From Proteus penneri (lineage in GTDB: Bacteria; Pseudomonadota; Gammaproteobacteria; Enterobacterales; Enterobacteriaceae): 64,000 bases of DNA. The notes beneath the pieces are model-generated. The model was not told the DNA's origin, did not search any database, and saw nothing but the letters and a program-made list of their open reading frames with translations. Within the stretch, counting starts at the first letter, position 1, and each line of letters starts with the position of its first letter. Shown here piece by piece: positions 49,141-58,272 of the stretch. Made by a program: the position numbers and the translations under genes. The stretch spans positions 1-64,000 of the forward strand of contig NZ_PHFJ01000010.1 of assembly GCF_003144535.1 (NCBI RefSeq), written 5' to 3'.

Positions 49141-51659
49141 TATTGGCACTCCTGTGTCATTTTTACAAAGGGTTCATTGTGTTGTTCAATAGGTAATTGA
49201 TAGTTCACTTGGCAATGTTTAGATGATTCATTGCCCCAGCGAACATCTAATAGGCCTGAGTGAGGTACGCCAGAGAGGTAGAGCAAACCATCATCGCCCA
49301 CAATACCGGAGAGATGATTCTGTTTATCGGTAGCGATAGCACCGAAAGGTAGCGGTCGCCCTTGTTGTTTTAATGTCAGTAATAATCGATATCCTGTTTT
49401 AGCGTCAAAGTTAACTTTAATAACTGCACCTTGAGTAGGAATGACTTGTTGAATATTTTGTTCAATTTCGATGTTATCTGGGAGAGCCGTGGTATCTAGA
49501 GCAACTTTGTTTTGGCGATAAGCTGTGGCATAGGGAATAACCGCGAATCCACGCCAATCAGTATAAATTCCTGTTGCATTATCAATCGGTACATCTGCTG
49601 TTTTGCCAGCATCAACTAAAATGGTATTTGAGCTTAATGGCTGACTTAATGTGATCCCTTCACTGTGTAACAGCATGCCACCTGCAAGGCTGTAATTGAG
49701 TTGCTGAGCATCTTGATGGTAGTTATAACCAGCATTGAAATTGCCATAGCGACTTTGATATCCAAGAGAAGCACTTCCCGTATAATTGCCACCTTGATTG
49801 CTATATCCCTGTTGAACACTGTAATTTAACGTATTGTCGTCAAGCAATGTGCCAGCAACACCTGCATTATGAGCAGAATAACCGTTATTATTATGGCTGT
49901 AGTTATAAGTGAGATAGGCACTATTGATGGGTTGATAACCTGAAGGCATAAGAAGTTGTAACGGAATAGAAACGCCAAAAGAGAGTGTTTGATCCCTTTC
50001 TCCACTATTCATCATGCGGTTATAACTGTAAATAATGTTGTAAGAAAGTCCTTTGATATTGCCGTTATAACCCGTTTGGACTAAGACGTTTTTCTCATTC
50101 GTTCCCCAATAGTTTTGCCAGTGTGTTGTCATAAAAACAGAGCCATAATCGGCAAGTTGTTGTGATAAATTGATCTGGAGACTGCCTTTTTTATGATTAC
50201 GCAAGTCAAAATAACGTGAAGGAGTCTGTTGATTATCTTCATAGAGATAGCCAGACATACGTGTGTTGAGCGTCTCTTCTAGCGTGTAAAATCCAGAAGT
50301 AGAATAGCGATAGCCTAATAATTGAAAATTAGTACCAAATTGGTTAAGTGATTTTGCGTAGAGAAAGCGTAAAGAGTAGCCTTCTGATGTCGAATTATCT
50401 GGTAGTTTACTATGAGCAAAAGTGATATCTGTTGATAATGCACCTAAAGAGCCCATATTTTTACCGGCTCCAAGTGCATAAGATTGATAATCAGCGCTAA
50501 CTAAAGCCCCACCATATACTGTTGTGTCATAAGGCAATCCATAGATTAGATGGCCTTGTAGAAAGCGTGGTTTTTTATTTTGGTTATTTTGGCGGATTTC
50601 ACCTGCTTGAATAACAAATTGTTTTTGACCTTCTCGCTGTAAAATGGGCACTGCAGAATACGGCACAACATAATCATGTTTACTGCCATCATTCTCTTCA
50701 ATAGAAACATAGAGATCTCCGCTATTTGATGTTGGATAGAGATCCTTAATTTCAAATGCTCCAGGCGCAACAAAGGTTTGGTAAATAACATAGCCATTTT
50801 GTTTTATAACGACTTTGGCATTACTATTTGCTATTCCCCTAACAATAGGGGCAAAACCTCTTTGGCTATCAGGCAACATGGTGTCATCGCTTTCTAAGGA
50901 AATACCTCGGAAATTAATGCTGTCAAAAAGTGTTGATGACGTATAACTGTCGCCAATTTGTAATTGGCTTTTTAACGACACGATATTGCGTTGAAGATAG
51001 GTGTTGATGTGGTTCCACTGGTTTTTTCCATTAGATGAATGCCAAGTGGAATAATCTCTTAATCGCCAAGCGCCAATATTGATCCCACTACGTAGATTTA
51101 AATAGTAACTATTATTATGAGAATTTCCCCAACTGTTGGCACCGCTAAAGGTATAATTTAATATTCCCGCAGTAATACCGTTATCCCATTTTTCTGGTGG
51201 AATATAACCACGTGCTTTAAGATCTAAAGCTGCTTGAGGGATTTGAATTTTTAATGCTTGTTTCTCAATATCATAATTAATAACAGAGTCGGGAATAATG
51301 TCTTCAATATTAATACATTGTTTATCTGAGGCGTTTTCAATATCAGAAAATAGTTTAGTATTAATATTTAATGATAGATAAAAAGATTTATTTAAACAAG
51401 GAGTTACACTTTTATCTTGGCTAATAAAATGAATGTTTTCTGTTCTCAGATATTCATTATTAAAAATAATATCAAGAGGGTAATCTCCTGGTTTGATACT
51501 ATTTCCGGCTTCAAAATAGCTTAAGTCAGCGACAGAATCGGGAGAGTCAGCCAAAAATGCAGGATTAAATCGGTTTGCACTGTGTGCTAAAAATGGCAAA
51601 GCCATTAATATTGTGATAGCACCAGAAAAGAAGAAATAAACTGTATTTTTATTAATCAT
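49140..51659 (-). CDS. atfC: Outer membrane fimbrial usher
   Basis: Beta-barrel assembly platform of the FimD/PapC family, 839 residues with a signal peptide (ending LPFLAHSA). In order: N-terminal periplasmic domain starting [20 protein letters not shown], barrel with plug ([20 protein letters not shown] and [20 protein letters not shown]), and C-terminal domains ending [20 protein letters not shown] and CQVNYQLP. A Cys pair near the end is typical. The ribosome binding site before the ATG is weak. It lies 36 bases after the chaperone gene. Confidence 0.92.
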   Translation of the reverse strand: MINKNTVYFFFSGAITILMALPFLAHSANRFNPAFLADSPDSVADLSYFEAGNSIKPGDYPLDIIFNNEYLRTENIHFISQDKSVTPCLNKSFYLSLNINTKLFSDIENASDKQCINIEDIIPDSVINYDIEKQALKIQIPQAALDLKARGYIPPEKWDNGITAGILNYTFSGANSWGNSHNNSYYLNLRSGINIGAWRLRDYSTWHSSNGKNQWNHINTYLQRNIVSLKSQLQIGDSYTSSTLFDSINFRGISLESDDTMLPDSQRGFAPIVRGIANSNAKVVIKQNGYVIYQTFVAPGAFEIKDLYPTSNSGDLYVSIEENDGSKHDYVVPYSAVPILQREGQKQFVIQAGEIRQNNQNKKPRFLQGHLIYGLPYDTTVYGGALVSADYQSYALGAGKNMGSLGALSTDITFAHSKLPDNSTSEGYSLRFLYAKSLNQFGTNFQLLGYRYSTSGFYTLEETLNTRMSGYLYEDNQQTPSRYFDLRNHKKGSLQINLSQQLADYGSVFMTTHWQNYWGTNEKNVLVQTGYNGNIKGLSYNIIYSYNRMMNSGERDQTLSFGVSIPLQLLMPSGYQPINSAYLTYNYSHNNNGYSAHNAGVAGTLLDDNTLNYSVQQGYSNQGGNYTGSASLGYQSRYGNFNAGYNYHQDAQQLNYSLAGGMLLHSEGITLSQPLSSNTILVDAGKTADVPIDNATGIYTDWRGFAVIPYATAYRQNKVALDTTALPDNIEIEQNIQQVIPTQGAVIKVNFDAKTGYRLLLTLKQQGRPLPFGAIATDKQNHLSGIVGDDGLLYLSGVPHSGLLDVRWGNESSKHCQVNYQLPIEQHNEPFVKMTQECQ

Positions 51660-51695
51660 GTTTTTTGACCAAGAAGTCTTGAGCTGATGTAATCT

Positions 51696-52376
51696 TTAAT
51701 GAGAGATTTCTTTTTTTAATACAGCCGTCTGTGCGCCATAATCATTAATTGTTTGGAATGAAATGAGATTTGCATTACTTTTTATTTTTCCTAACACTAA
51801 TTGAGATAACGGATTTATCATGATGCTGGTAGGAAGTTGATTATCCTTTACCGCTAAATTCACCATAGTTATATGATAAGGTGTTGGGTTATTCGCAATA
51901 AGCTCACCATTCTGGTAAGAAAAAGAAATCTGATTTGCAAACTTTTCATTATAAGCAGGCAAATTTCCGGGGCGATAGAAAAGCTTTATTCGGCTCTGTA
52001 TTGCAATTTGTAGTGTATTTTCCTTAGCTAGTTCATCTTGTAATGAAGGGATTACTTTTACATTCATCCAAAATAAACTTTCTTTATCTTCAGGTAGTGG
52101 TGCACCGGTATACATAATTCTTAATGCATTTTCTTTATTGGCATCAAGAATATATAAAGGAGGTGTGACAATAAAATTATTATTTTTAACTCCGTTATTA
52201 TCAGAAACCCATGACTGAATTAAAAAGCTATTTTCTTTATCTGAGTTAGTAATAACAAGGTTGGTTTGTTTAATATTTGAATTATAAATAATACGTGTGG
52301 CACCTAATGAAACACCATTAGAATAAGATAATAATGGAAAGAGAAAAATAGTAAGGAATATAAGTATTTTTTTCAT
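51696..52376 (-). CDS. atfB: Periplasmic fimbrial chaperone
   Basis: PapD/FimC-family chaperone of 226 residues that holds pilins by donor-strand complementation. Signal peptide MKKILIFLTIFLFPLLSYS. The mature N-terminus VSLGATRIIYNSNIKQTNL carries the conserved Arg. The subunit-binding and hinge regions are FIVTPPLYILDANKENALRI, LFWMNVKVIP and RIKLFYRPGNLP. No good ribosome binding site is visible before the ATG. Second gene of the fimbrial operon. Confidence 0.9.
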   Translation of the reverse strand: MKKILIFLTIFLFPLLSYSNGVSLGATRIIYNSNIKQTNLVITNSDKENSFLIQSWVSDNNGVKNNNFIVTPPLYILDANKENALRIMYTGAPLPEDKESLFWMNVKVIPSLQDELAKENTLQIAIQSRIKLFYRPGNLPAYNEKFANQISFSYQNGELIANNPTPYHITMVNLAVKDNQLPTSIMINPLSQLVLGKIKSNANLISFQTINDYGAQTAVLKKEISH

Positions 52377-52474
52377 AATAAAAATATATTAGGTAATGAA
52401 TATAGGGCAATTGTATTTTTTGATAAAAATATGCCGTCCTTGGCAATCAGATATCAATCAAAAATGATGAGCAA

Positions 52475-53035
52475 TTAAGAGTAAGTAACCATAAAGTTTG
52501 TGGTAACGTTTGCGCTACCTGCCTTAACGGTGTCATCAGTTGAAACAAGCGATGCGTTATAATTTAATTGGTTTTCGCCTTCAATTAACTTTTGAGTTGT
52601 TGATGGTTGGCCAGGAATAACATTTTTACTGCTTGAGTCAGTAATTTTTAATGCTACATTTGTCGCTGCACCACTACCTTGCAACGCAAATGCGCTTGCA
52701 TCGCCGTCAGAGGCTGTACCATTAAAAGTAATTGCAGCTAATGTTGAAACAGTAATATCGCAGTTATTTAATTTAATACTAAAAGGAATACGACCTGTTT
52801 CATCACCTTTTTTAGTAAATTCGGCAACGCGGAATTGACCTAAACGAACAGTTTGGTTTGCTGAGCTACTATCAACACCACAAGCTGCATTAACAACAGA
52901 ACCTTCAAAGTTTACAGTACCGCCATTAACGGTGACTTCTGTTGGTGCAGGAGTGCCGGTGTCTTCTGCAAATGCAGGTGCTACAATAACTGCCATTGCA
53001 GAAGTGATAATTGCAGACAATAATAACTTTTTCAT
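52475..53035 (-). CDS. atfA: Major fimbrial subunit
   Basis: Pilin of 186 residues with signal peptide MKKLLLSAIITSAMAVIVAP (cleavage after AFA). The mature protein has the standard two cysteines (VVNAACGVDSS and LNNCDITVS) and a C-terminal strand VTTNFMVTYS. It is first in the operon, followed after 98 bases by the chaperone. AGGA precedes the ATG. Two large palindromes fill the leader just upstream. In P. mirabilis ATF fimbriae are made mainly at ambient temperature; assignment to ATF is by operon layout. Confidence 0.85.
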   Translation of the reverse strand: MKKLLLSAIITSAMAVIVAPAFAEDTGTPAPTEVTVNGGTVNFEGSVVNAACGVDSSSANQTVRLGQFRVAEFTKKGDETGRIPFSIKLNNCDITVSTLAAITFNGTASDGDASAFALQGSGAATNVALKITDSSSKNVIPGQPSTTQKLIEGENQLNYNASLVSTDDTVKAGSANVTTNFMVTYS

Positions 53036-53063
53036 TAATTATTCCTATGTTTTAAATATATAT

Positions 53064-53134
53064 TTAACTATTAACTTAATATATTAAGTTAATAGTTAAC
53101 GCTATTTATTCTCTATTTTTAAATAGAGAATAAA
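53064..53134 (-). repeat. Two adjacent large palindromes in the atfA leader
   Basis: A perfect 36-bp palindrome (53064-53099; half-site TTAACTATTAACTTAATA) lies 29 bases before the atfA ATG. Five bases further out, 14-bp perfect arms TTTATTCTCTATTT and AAATAGAGAATAAA (53105-53134) flank two bases. In RNA these would make two AU-rich hairpins ahead of the ribosome binding site; in DNA they could be operators. Confidence 0.85.
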
Positions 53135-53908
53135 AGGGGATAAATTATTTTTTAGACGTGTAACGTAAGGCTGTTTATATATATTTAACAGAGAGCTGAT
53201 TACCGCAATTATCGTAAAAACGATAAAACAGTCATATTCATACCTAAGTCAAATTCACAAAAATTATAGATGTGCTAAAAAAAATAGAGAAATCGTTTTA
53301 AACGATCGTTTTTAGCTTGTTTTATAGGTGATATCTATTGGTATCTTGATAACTATCGGTAATAGCTAGTGTTAAAAAGTGGAATAATACATTATTTTAT
53401 CTAATGATTTCATGGTATCACATATCGTATTGATATTTATTGTATTTTTATTTTTTGTTTTTATTTCGTTGTAAGTCTCTAATAAGGAACGTCCTAAAAG
53501 GACTCTGTAAATATACTTATAAGATGATGTTTCATATGATATATTTCACAATGAAACTATTTATAAAAGGATACAAAAAATAACACTTTTTATGCTCAAA
53601 AGAGACGGTCTGGTTTCTTTTTTATTCAAATATAAAATTGAAATTTATATTTGAATAAAAAAATAGAAATATTATTTATTCATTTTAAATTGAAATTAAA
53701 AGACGTATTTTATAAATATAAAATTGATGATACTTTTTTTACTACTCATGGGAGTAGGTCAATATGTTTTATGTTTGATATTAATTGTAACAAAATGTTT
53801 CAGTATTCAACTTTTTTTGTTTTTTTGCATAAGAATGGTTAAAGCAATTATGCTGGTTTTATTTTAATATCGGCACTAATGGCACAATCTTAAATCTGAA
53901 GGCACAAA
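53135..53908. promoter_or_regulatory. AT-rich intergenic region between atfA and yddG
   Basis: About 770 bases that should contain the promoters of the fimbrial operon and of yddG. Notable structure is a perfect 19-bp inverted repeat at 53618-53662 (arm core TTATTCAAATATAAA, 7-base loop) and a small ATCGTTT/AAACGAT repeat at 53291-53305. A 63-codon frame at 53651-53842 has no ribosome binding site and is dismissed. No MR/P-like recombinase gene or invertible-element pair was seen. Confidence 0.5.
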
Positions 53909-54823
53909 ATGATATCTAGCTCATCAAAAGGGACGTTATATGGCATTGTTGCTATTCTTCTTTGGAGCACCATTGTTGGTTTAATTCGTAATATTAGTGA
54001 GTATTTTGGTGCTGTAGGGGGGGCTGCACTGATTTATACTACAGGAACAGTGTTTCTTATTTTGATCTTAGGTATACCTAAACTATCACTTTTTCCTAAA
54101 CGTTATCTTTTTTGGGGAGCGATATTATTTGTTACATATGAAGTGTGTTTATCCTTGGCATTAGGATTTGCAACAGATAGAACACAAGCCATAGAACTAG
54201 GAATGGTGAATTATTTATGGCCTAGTTTTACCTTAGCACTTGCTGTCATAGTCAATAAACAGCGATTCTCTATTTTACTGATCATAGGATTATTATGTTC
54301 ATTTAGTGGATTAGTTTGGGTTGTTAGTGGGGATAATCCTCTAACTATTGAAGGCTTATGGCAAAATATTCAAAGCAATCCATTAAGCTATATATTGGCG
54401 TTTTCAGGTGCCATTTTATGGGCATTTTATAGCAATTTAACTCGTCTTATTTCTGGTGGGAATAATGGTATAGTGCCTTTTTTCTTATTAACCTCACTTG
54501 CGTTATGGGGGCAATACCTATTTTCAACACCAGTTGAATGGATTATTAATACAAAAAGTATCACGCTTTTGTTAATCACTGGTGCAGCAATTGGGCTTGC
54601 TAATGCGGCTTGGACAATCGGTATGATCAGAGGCAATGTAACCTTATTAGCCACACTCTCTTATTTTACGCCTGTTATTTCTACTGCATTTTCCTCAATA
54701 CTATTGTCTACCGCCCTTTCTTTCTCATTTTGGCAGGGGGTAATGATGGTGACAGGCGGTTCTTTAATTTGCTGGTTAGCAACTCGTCAAAAAACGATAA
54801 AACCACTTAAAATGACCAAATAA
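53909..54823 (+). CDS. yddG: Aromatic amino acid exporter YddG (DMT superfamily)
   Basis: Inner-membrane exporter with about ten hydrophobic segments and two EamA repeats, 304 residues (E. coli 293). Matching blocks include LWSTIVGLIRNISEYFGAVG, AIELGMVNYLWPSFTLALA and LSFSFWQGVMMVTGGSLICW. The E. coli protein exports phenylalanine, tyrosine and tryptophan and has been linked to efflux of small toxic compounds. It is a single gene between the fimbrial promoter region and metY. Confidence 0.85.
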   Translation: MISSSSKGTLYGIVAILLWSTIVGLIRNISEYFGAVGGAALIYTTGTVFLILILGIPKLSLFPKRYLFWGAILFVTYEVCLSLALGFATDRTQAIELGMVNYLWPSFTLALAVIVNKQRFSILLIIGLLCSFSGLVWVVSGDNPLTIEGLWQNIQSNPLSYILAFSGAILWAFYSNLTRLISGGNNGIVPFFLLTSLALWGQYLFSTPVEWIINTKSITLLLITGAAIGLANAAWTIGMIRGNVTLLATLSYFTPVISTAFSSILLSTALSFSFWQGVMMVTGGSLICWLATRQKTIKPLKMTK

Positions 54824-54913
54824 CCTAAAATAGGGGGTTTTTAAGTTAAATATTGACGTAAATAGAGGTTGTTGGATCAAGAAATTCTATTTAAAAAGGG
54901 CATTTGTGTAAGT

Positions 54914-54926
54914 TGAAATTTTTTCA
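54914..54926 (+). promoter_or_regulatory. MetR box upstream of metY
   Basis: TGAAATTTTTTCA is a perfect TGAA-N5-TTCA. It lies about 130 bases before metY. Together with the perfect site at metA it suggests one sulfur-assimilation regulon. Confidence 0.6.
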
Positions 54927-55053
54927 CTATGCGATGAGGAAAATATCGGCTTATCTATATTACTTATAAACTGAAAAGTTACACTTGGAACATCTCCAAT
55001 GAAGATGTGTTAAGTAATACGATAAGAACAAATGCAACAAAAAAGGAATTGCT

Positions 55054-56328
55054 ATGAAACTTGAGACACTTTCTGTTCACGCCGGTTATTCACCTGATCC
55101 AACCACAAAAGCCGTTGCTGTACCTATTTACCAAACGACATCTTACGCATTTGATGATACGCAGCATGGTGCCGATCTTTTTGACTTAAAAGTGCCCGGC
55201 AATATTTATACCCGTATAATGAACCCAACCAATGACGTATTAGAAAAACGAGTTGCAGCATTAGAAGGCGGGATCGCAGCAGTTGCTGTAGCGTCAGGTA
55301 TGGCGGCAATTACTTATGCAATTCAAACTATTGCACAAGTCGGTGACAATATTGTTTCTGTCGCGAAGCTGTATGGTGGTACTTATAATTTAATGGCACA
55401 CACTTTCCCTCGTATTGGTATTGAAGCACGTTTTGCTCCCCATGATGATATTACGGCTCTTGAAGCGTTAATTGACGACAAAACAAAAGCGGTATTTTGT
55501 GAAACTATTACAAACCCAAGCGGAAATATTGTCGATATTCAAGCATTGGCTGATGTTGCTCACCGTCATGGTGTACCTTTGATTGTTGATAATACGGTTG
55601 CAACACCTTATTTGTGTCGTCCTTTTGAACATGGCGCAGATATTATTATCCACTCGTTAACTAAATATATTGGCGGTCACGGCAACTCGATTGGTGGCAT
55701 TGTTGTTGATTCTGGTAAATTCCCTTGGGCTGAGCATAAAGATCGTTTTGAAATATTAAATACACCTGATGTTTCTTATCATGGCGTAAATTACGTTGAG
55801 CACTTTGGTGCTGCTGCTTATATAGCAAGATGTCGTGTTGCGCCTTTGCGTGGAACAGGTGCTGCATTGTCACCATTTAATGCTTTTTTAATTCTACAAG
55901 GGTTAGAAACGCTGGCTCTACGTATGGATCGCCACACTGAAAATGCACAAAAAGTAGCAGAATATCTGCAGAATCATCCTCAAGTGGCATGGGTTAAATA
56001 TGCGGGGTTAAACAATCACCCTGAACATGATTTAGCGGTACGTTATATGTCAGGTAAGCCCGCGGGTATTCTCTCTTTTGGTATTAAAGGGGGCGCTGAA
56101 GCGGGTGCAAAATTTATCGATGCATTGCAACTCATTGTTCGTCTTGTGAATATTGGTGATGCAAAATCATTAGCATGTCATCCTGCATCAACTACACATC
56201 GCCAATTAAATGATGAAGAATTAGAACGGGCAGGCGTTTCACGCGATTTAATTCGTCTATCTATTGGTATTGAGCATATTGATGATATTTTAGAGGATTT
56301 AGAACAAGCATTAAAAGCCAGTATTTAA
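55054..56328 (+). CDS. metY: O-acetylhomoserine aminocarboxypropyltransferase
   Basis: PLP enzyme of the Cys/Met metabolism family that joins sulfide to O-acetylhomoserine, giving homocysteine directly. The 424 residues fit the MetY/Met17 size. The PLP lysine is in IHSLTKYIGGHGNSIGG (near 206), and CETITNPSGN, VDNTVATPYL and CHPASTTHRQL are typical. The window also encodes MetA, which makes O-succinylhomoserine, so the in vivo acyl donor is uncertain. A good AAGGAA site precedes the ATG, with a MetR box upstream and a strong terminator downstream. Confidence 0.9.
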   Translation: MKLETLSVHAGYSPDPTTKAVAVPIYQTTSYAFDDTQHGADLFDLKVPGNIYTRIMNPTNDVLEKRVAALEGGIAAVAVASGMAAITYAIQTIAQVGDNIVSVAKLYGGTYNLMAHTFPRIGIEARFAPHDDITALEALIDDKTKAVFCETITNPSGNIVDIQALADVAHRHGVPLIVDNTVATPYLCRPFEHGADIIIHSLTKYIGGHGNSIGGIVVDSGKFPWAEHKDRFEILNTPDVSYHGVNYVEHFGAAAYIARCRVAPLRGTGAALSPFNAFLILQGLETLALRMDRHTENAQKVAEYLQNHPQVAWVKYAGLNNHPEHDLAVRYMSGKPAGILSFGIKGGAEAGAKFIDALQLIVRLVNIGDAKSLACHPASTTHRQLNDEELERAGVSRDLIRLSIGIEHIDDILEDLEQALKASI

Positions 56329-56350
56329 TTAAAGTTATACATTAAGAATT

Positions 56351-56380
56351 AAAACCTTCTTTATTTAAAGAAGGTTTTTA
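56351..56380 (+). terminator. Terminator after metY
   Basis: A perfect 12-bp stem AAAACCTTCTTT-ATTT-AAAGAAGGTTTT is followed by T and A. Confidence 0.85.
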
Positions 56381-56753
56381 ATATTTAAAATTCTGAGTTT
56401 GTTTGATGCTAGATTTCTTTATAAAGTATTGATGATTTTATTTCAATAGATGATCATATTATGAAGTCTATTTAATATAAAGTTAAATTAGAAAAGAATA
56501 TTAATCCTAATTTAAAATAAACAAATAATGTATTGTTTTATTTGTTTTTTTCTGATTTTTATTTTTAATAAAATAATAAGTTAAATTTTATTCTTGATAA
56601 AAATCAAATTTAACTTATCTTCAAATTATTAATTTATCTATCTAGGTCAAAACTATAAATTAATTTAAATTTTTAAATTAAATTTGATTAAAAATAAAGG
56701 AATGTGAAGTCAACTGCATTATTTACAGATAATTAGTACGAGTCTAAAAGTGA
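56381..56753. other. Very AT-rich intergenic stretch before the TetR gene
   Basis: Noncoding DNA with long A and T runs. It contains a perfect 13-bp inverted repeat, ATAAGTTAAATTT and AAATTTAACTTAT, 17 bases apart (56576-56618). The composition would suit a bent or H-NS-bound region; no gene is seen. Confidence 0.5.
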
Positions 56754-56796
56754 TTGATTTTGATCAATAAGGAACATACCGACTGGTCGGTATTAT
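56754..56796 (+). promoter_or_regulatory. FNR box, TetR-type operator and -10 element
   Basis: TTGATTTTGATCAA (56754-56767) is a perfect FNR site, TTGAT-N4-ATCAA. TATTAT (56791-56796) looks like a -10. It would place transcription start at about 56802-56803, with the FNR site centred near -41.5 to -42.5, the standard activating position. Between them lies the perfect palindrome ATACCGAC-TG-GTCGGTAT (56776-56793), a typical TetR-family operator. This predicts oxygen-controlled activation and self-repression. Confidence 0.75.
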
Positions 56797-56803
56797 CCTA
56801 TGC

Positions 56804-57391
56804 ATGAATACGACTGCGCATCACCGAAAAAAAGACCCCATCCGAGTTCAAGAACAATTATTGGAAGCGGCAAGCGTTATTGTGGCTAATGAAGGAATAG
56901 CCTCTCTTTCTTTAAATGCTGTAGCAAAAGAAGCGGGTGTAAGTAAAGGTGGTCTACTTCATCACTTCCCCGGGAAATTGGAATTAGTGCAGGCCGTATT
57001 TAAACGGCTATTAGGTATTATGGATAGTCGTATTGCAGTTATTATGGAAAATGATCCTATTGAAGCAGGGCGTTTTTCTCGTGCGTATTTAACTTATATT
57101 TCTGATTTAAAACAGTCTGACGAAAGTCGCCAATTAGCGATATTGTCTTTAGCAATGCCAAATGAACCTATTATGCGTAAATGCTGGCGAGATTGGATGC
57201 TAGATCATTTAGCCAAAGGCGATAAATTAGATAATAGTTATTTAGGTACTTTAATTCGTTATGCCGCAGATGGTCTTTGGTTATCTGAATTAACAGAGGG
57301 CCCTACGCTTTCACAAGAAGAGCGTAACGCATTAGTAGCAAGATTATCTGAGATGACATTTGACTATATAGCAAACACAAAAAATCAGTAA
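56804..57391 (+). CDS. TetR family transcriptional regulator
   Basis: 195 residues. The N-terminal TetR helix-turn-helix is AVAKEAGVSKGGLLHHFPGKLELV (about 42-65); the C-terminal ligand domain is not assignable to a known ligand. No ribosome binding site precedes the ATG, and the inferred transcription start is within a few bases of it, so the mRNA may be leaderless. The next in-frame ATG is about 70 codons on, beyond the DNA-binding domain. The perfect palindrome upstream is probably its own operator. It is followed after 26 bases by a membrane-bound regulator and lies about 2 kb before the choline microcompartment genes. Confidence 0.88.
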   Translation: MNTTAHHRKKDPIRVQEQLLEAASVIVANEGIASLSLNAVAKEAGVSKGGLLHHFPGKLELVQAVFKRLLGIMDSRIAVIMENDPIEAGRFSRAYLTYISDLKQSDESRQLAILSLAMPNEPIMRKCWRDWMLDHLAKGDKLDNSYLGTLIRYAADGLWLSELTEGPTLSQEERNALVARLSEMTFDYIANTKNQ

Positions 57392-57417
57392 TTTTAATCA
57401 GGATGAATGAGGGCACA

Positions 57418-58272
57418 ATGAAATACAAAATAAATGCCTTAATTTATTACGACGCAACGGATGGCGCGATATCATTAGAAAAAGACAGTGTTGATACACA
57501 TCTTTCTATTACTGCAAATGCGTTACTTTTTTATTTTATTCAGCACCCTGGAGTGGTTAATCGTGATGAAGTATTAAAACGTGTTTGGGATGATAATGGG
57601 CTAGTTTCATCAAATAGTAATTTAAACCAATATTTAAGTTTATTAAGAAAAACATTTCGCCATTATGGTATTGAAAATATCATTGTTACCATTGCGAAAG
57701 GACGATTAGAGTTTAATCCAGATATTTCAGTTGAATTGATTGATGATTCAACGCTATTACCTTCAACTAAAACAAATGAAGAAGTGCCTATTTTAGTTAA
57801 CGATGAAAATCAAATAGCTGTTGAAACAGTGACACCTTTATCTTTAACGCAAACACCTTTAGCGTCTACGCAAGAAGAAGCGCCTCAAAAAACACAGAAA
57901 CCAGAAATTTGTTGGTATTTAGCCAGCATTGGTTTTTTATTAGGTGCGGTATTTCTTGCAGTGATCATCTTTTTTAACCAACACCAATCAAAGCCAATTT
58001 CACTAACACCATTAACACACAATGATTGTGAGCTACTTTCTAATGAAGCCATGATTAATTCCGCGGTAAGTGATAATTATGTGCGTAATTTTGACGCGGT
58101 AAGAAAGAAGCTTAATCTACAGTGTGTAAAAGGTGAGCGATTTGTTTTCTTTTATGGTGATAAATTACAAACAAATGGATTAGGGCGGGTATTTTTAGCT
58201 CATTGTGCAAAGAACGAAGATAACCCATTCAGTTATTGCGATAATTACTTTTACTATTCTTGGAAATACTAA
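57418..58272 (+). CDS. Membrane-anchored winged-helix regulator (ToxR/CadC-like)
   Basis: 284 residues. The N-terminal OmpR-type winged helix is at about 10-100 (LLFYFIQHPGVVNRDEVLKR, NSNLNQYLSLLRKTFRHYG). It is followed by a Pro/Thr/Glu-rich linker, a single membrane span (WYLASIGFLLGAVFLAVIIF, about 165-185) and a periplasmic domain of about 95 residues with four cysteines. This is the ToxR/CadC layout, resembling E. coli YqeI. GAGG favours the ATG at 57418 over one five codons earlier. Its stop overlaps the next ATG as TAATG. Target genes are unknown; the shell genes downstream are one candidate. Confidence 0.82.
   Translation: MKYKINALIYYDATDGAISLEKDSVDTHLSITANALLFYFIQHPGVVNRDEVLKRVWDDNGLVSSNSNLNQYLSLLRKTFRHYGIENIIVTIAKGRLEFNPDISVELIDDSTLLPSTKTNEEVPILVNDENQIAVETVTPLSLTQTPLASTQEEAPQKTQKPEICWYLASIGFLLGAVFLAVIIFFNQHQSKPISLTPLTHNDCELLSNEAMINSAVSDNYVRNFDAVRKKLNLQCVKGERFVFFYGDKLQTNGLGRVFLAHCAKNEDNPFSYCDNYFYYSWKY

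Noticed and set aside
53651-53842. 63-codon open frame upstream of yddG
   Set aside because: No ribosome binding site, extremely AT-rich, rich in Lys, Phe and Ile as expected from composition, and it begins inside the 19-bp inverted repeat.
53036-53908. Invertible promoter element like that of MR/P fimbriae
   Set aside because: The inverted repeats here are single hairpin-like palindromes, not a matched pair flanking a promoter, and no recombinase gene is nearby.
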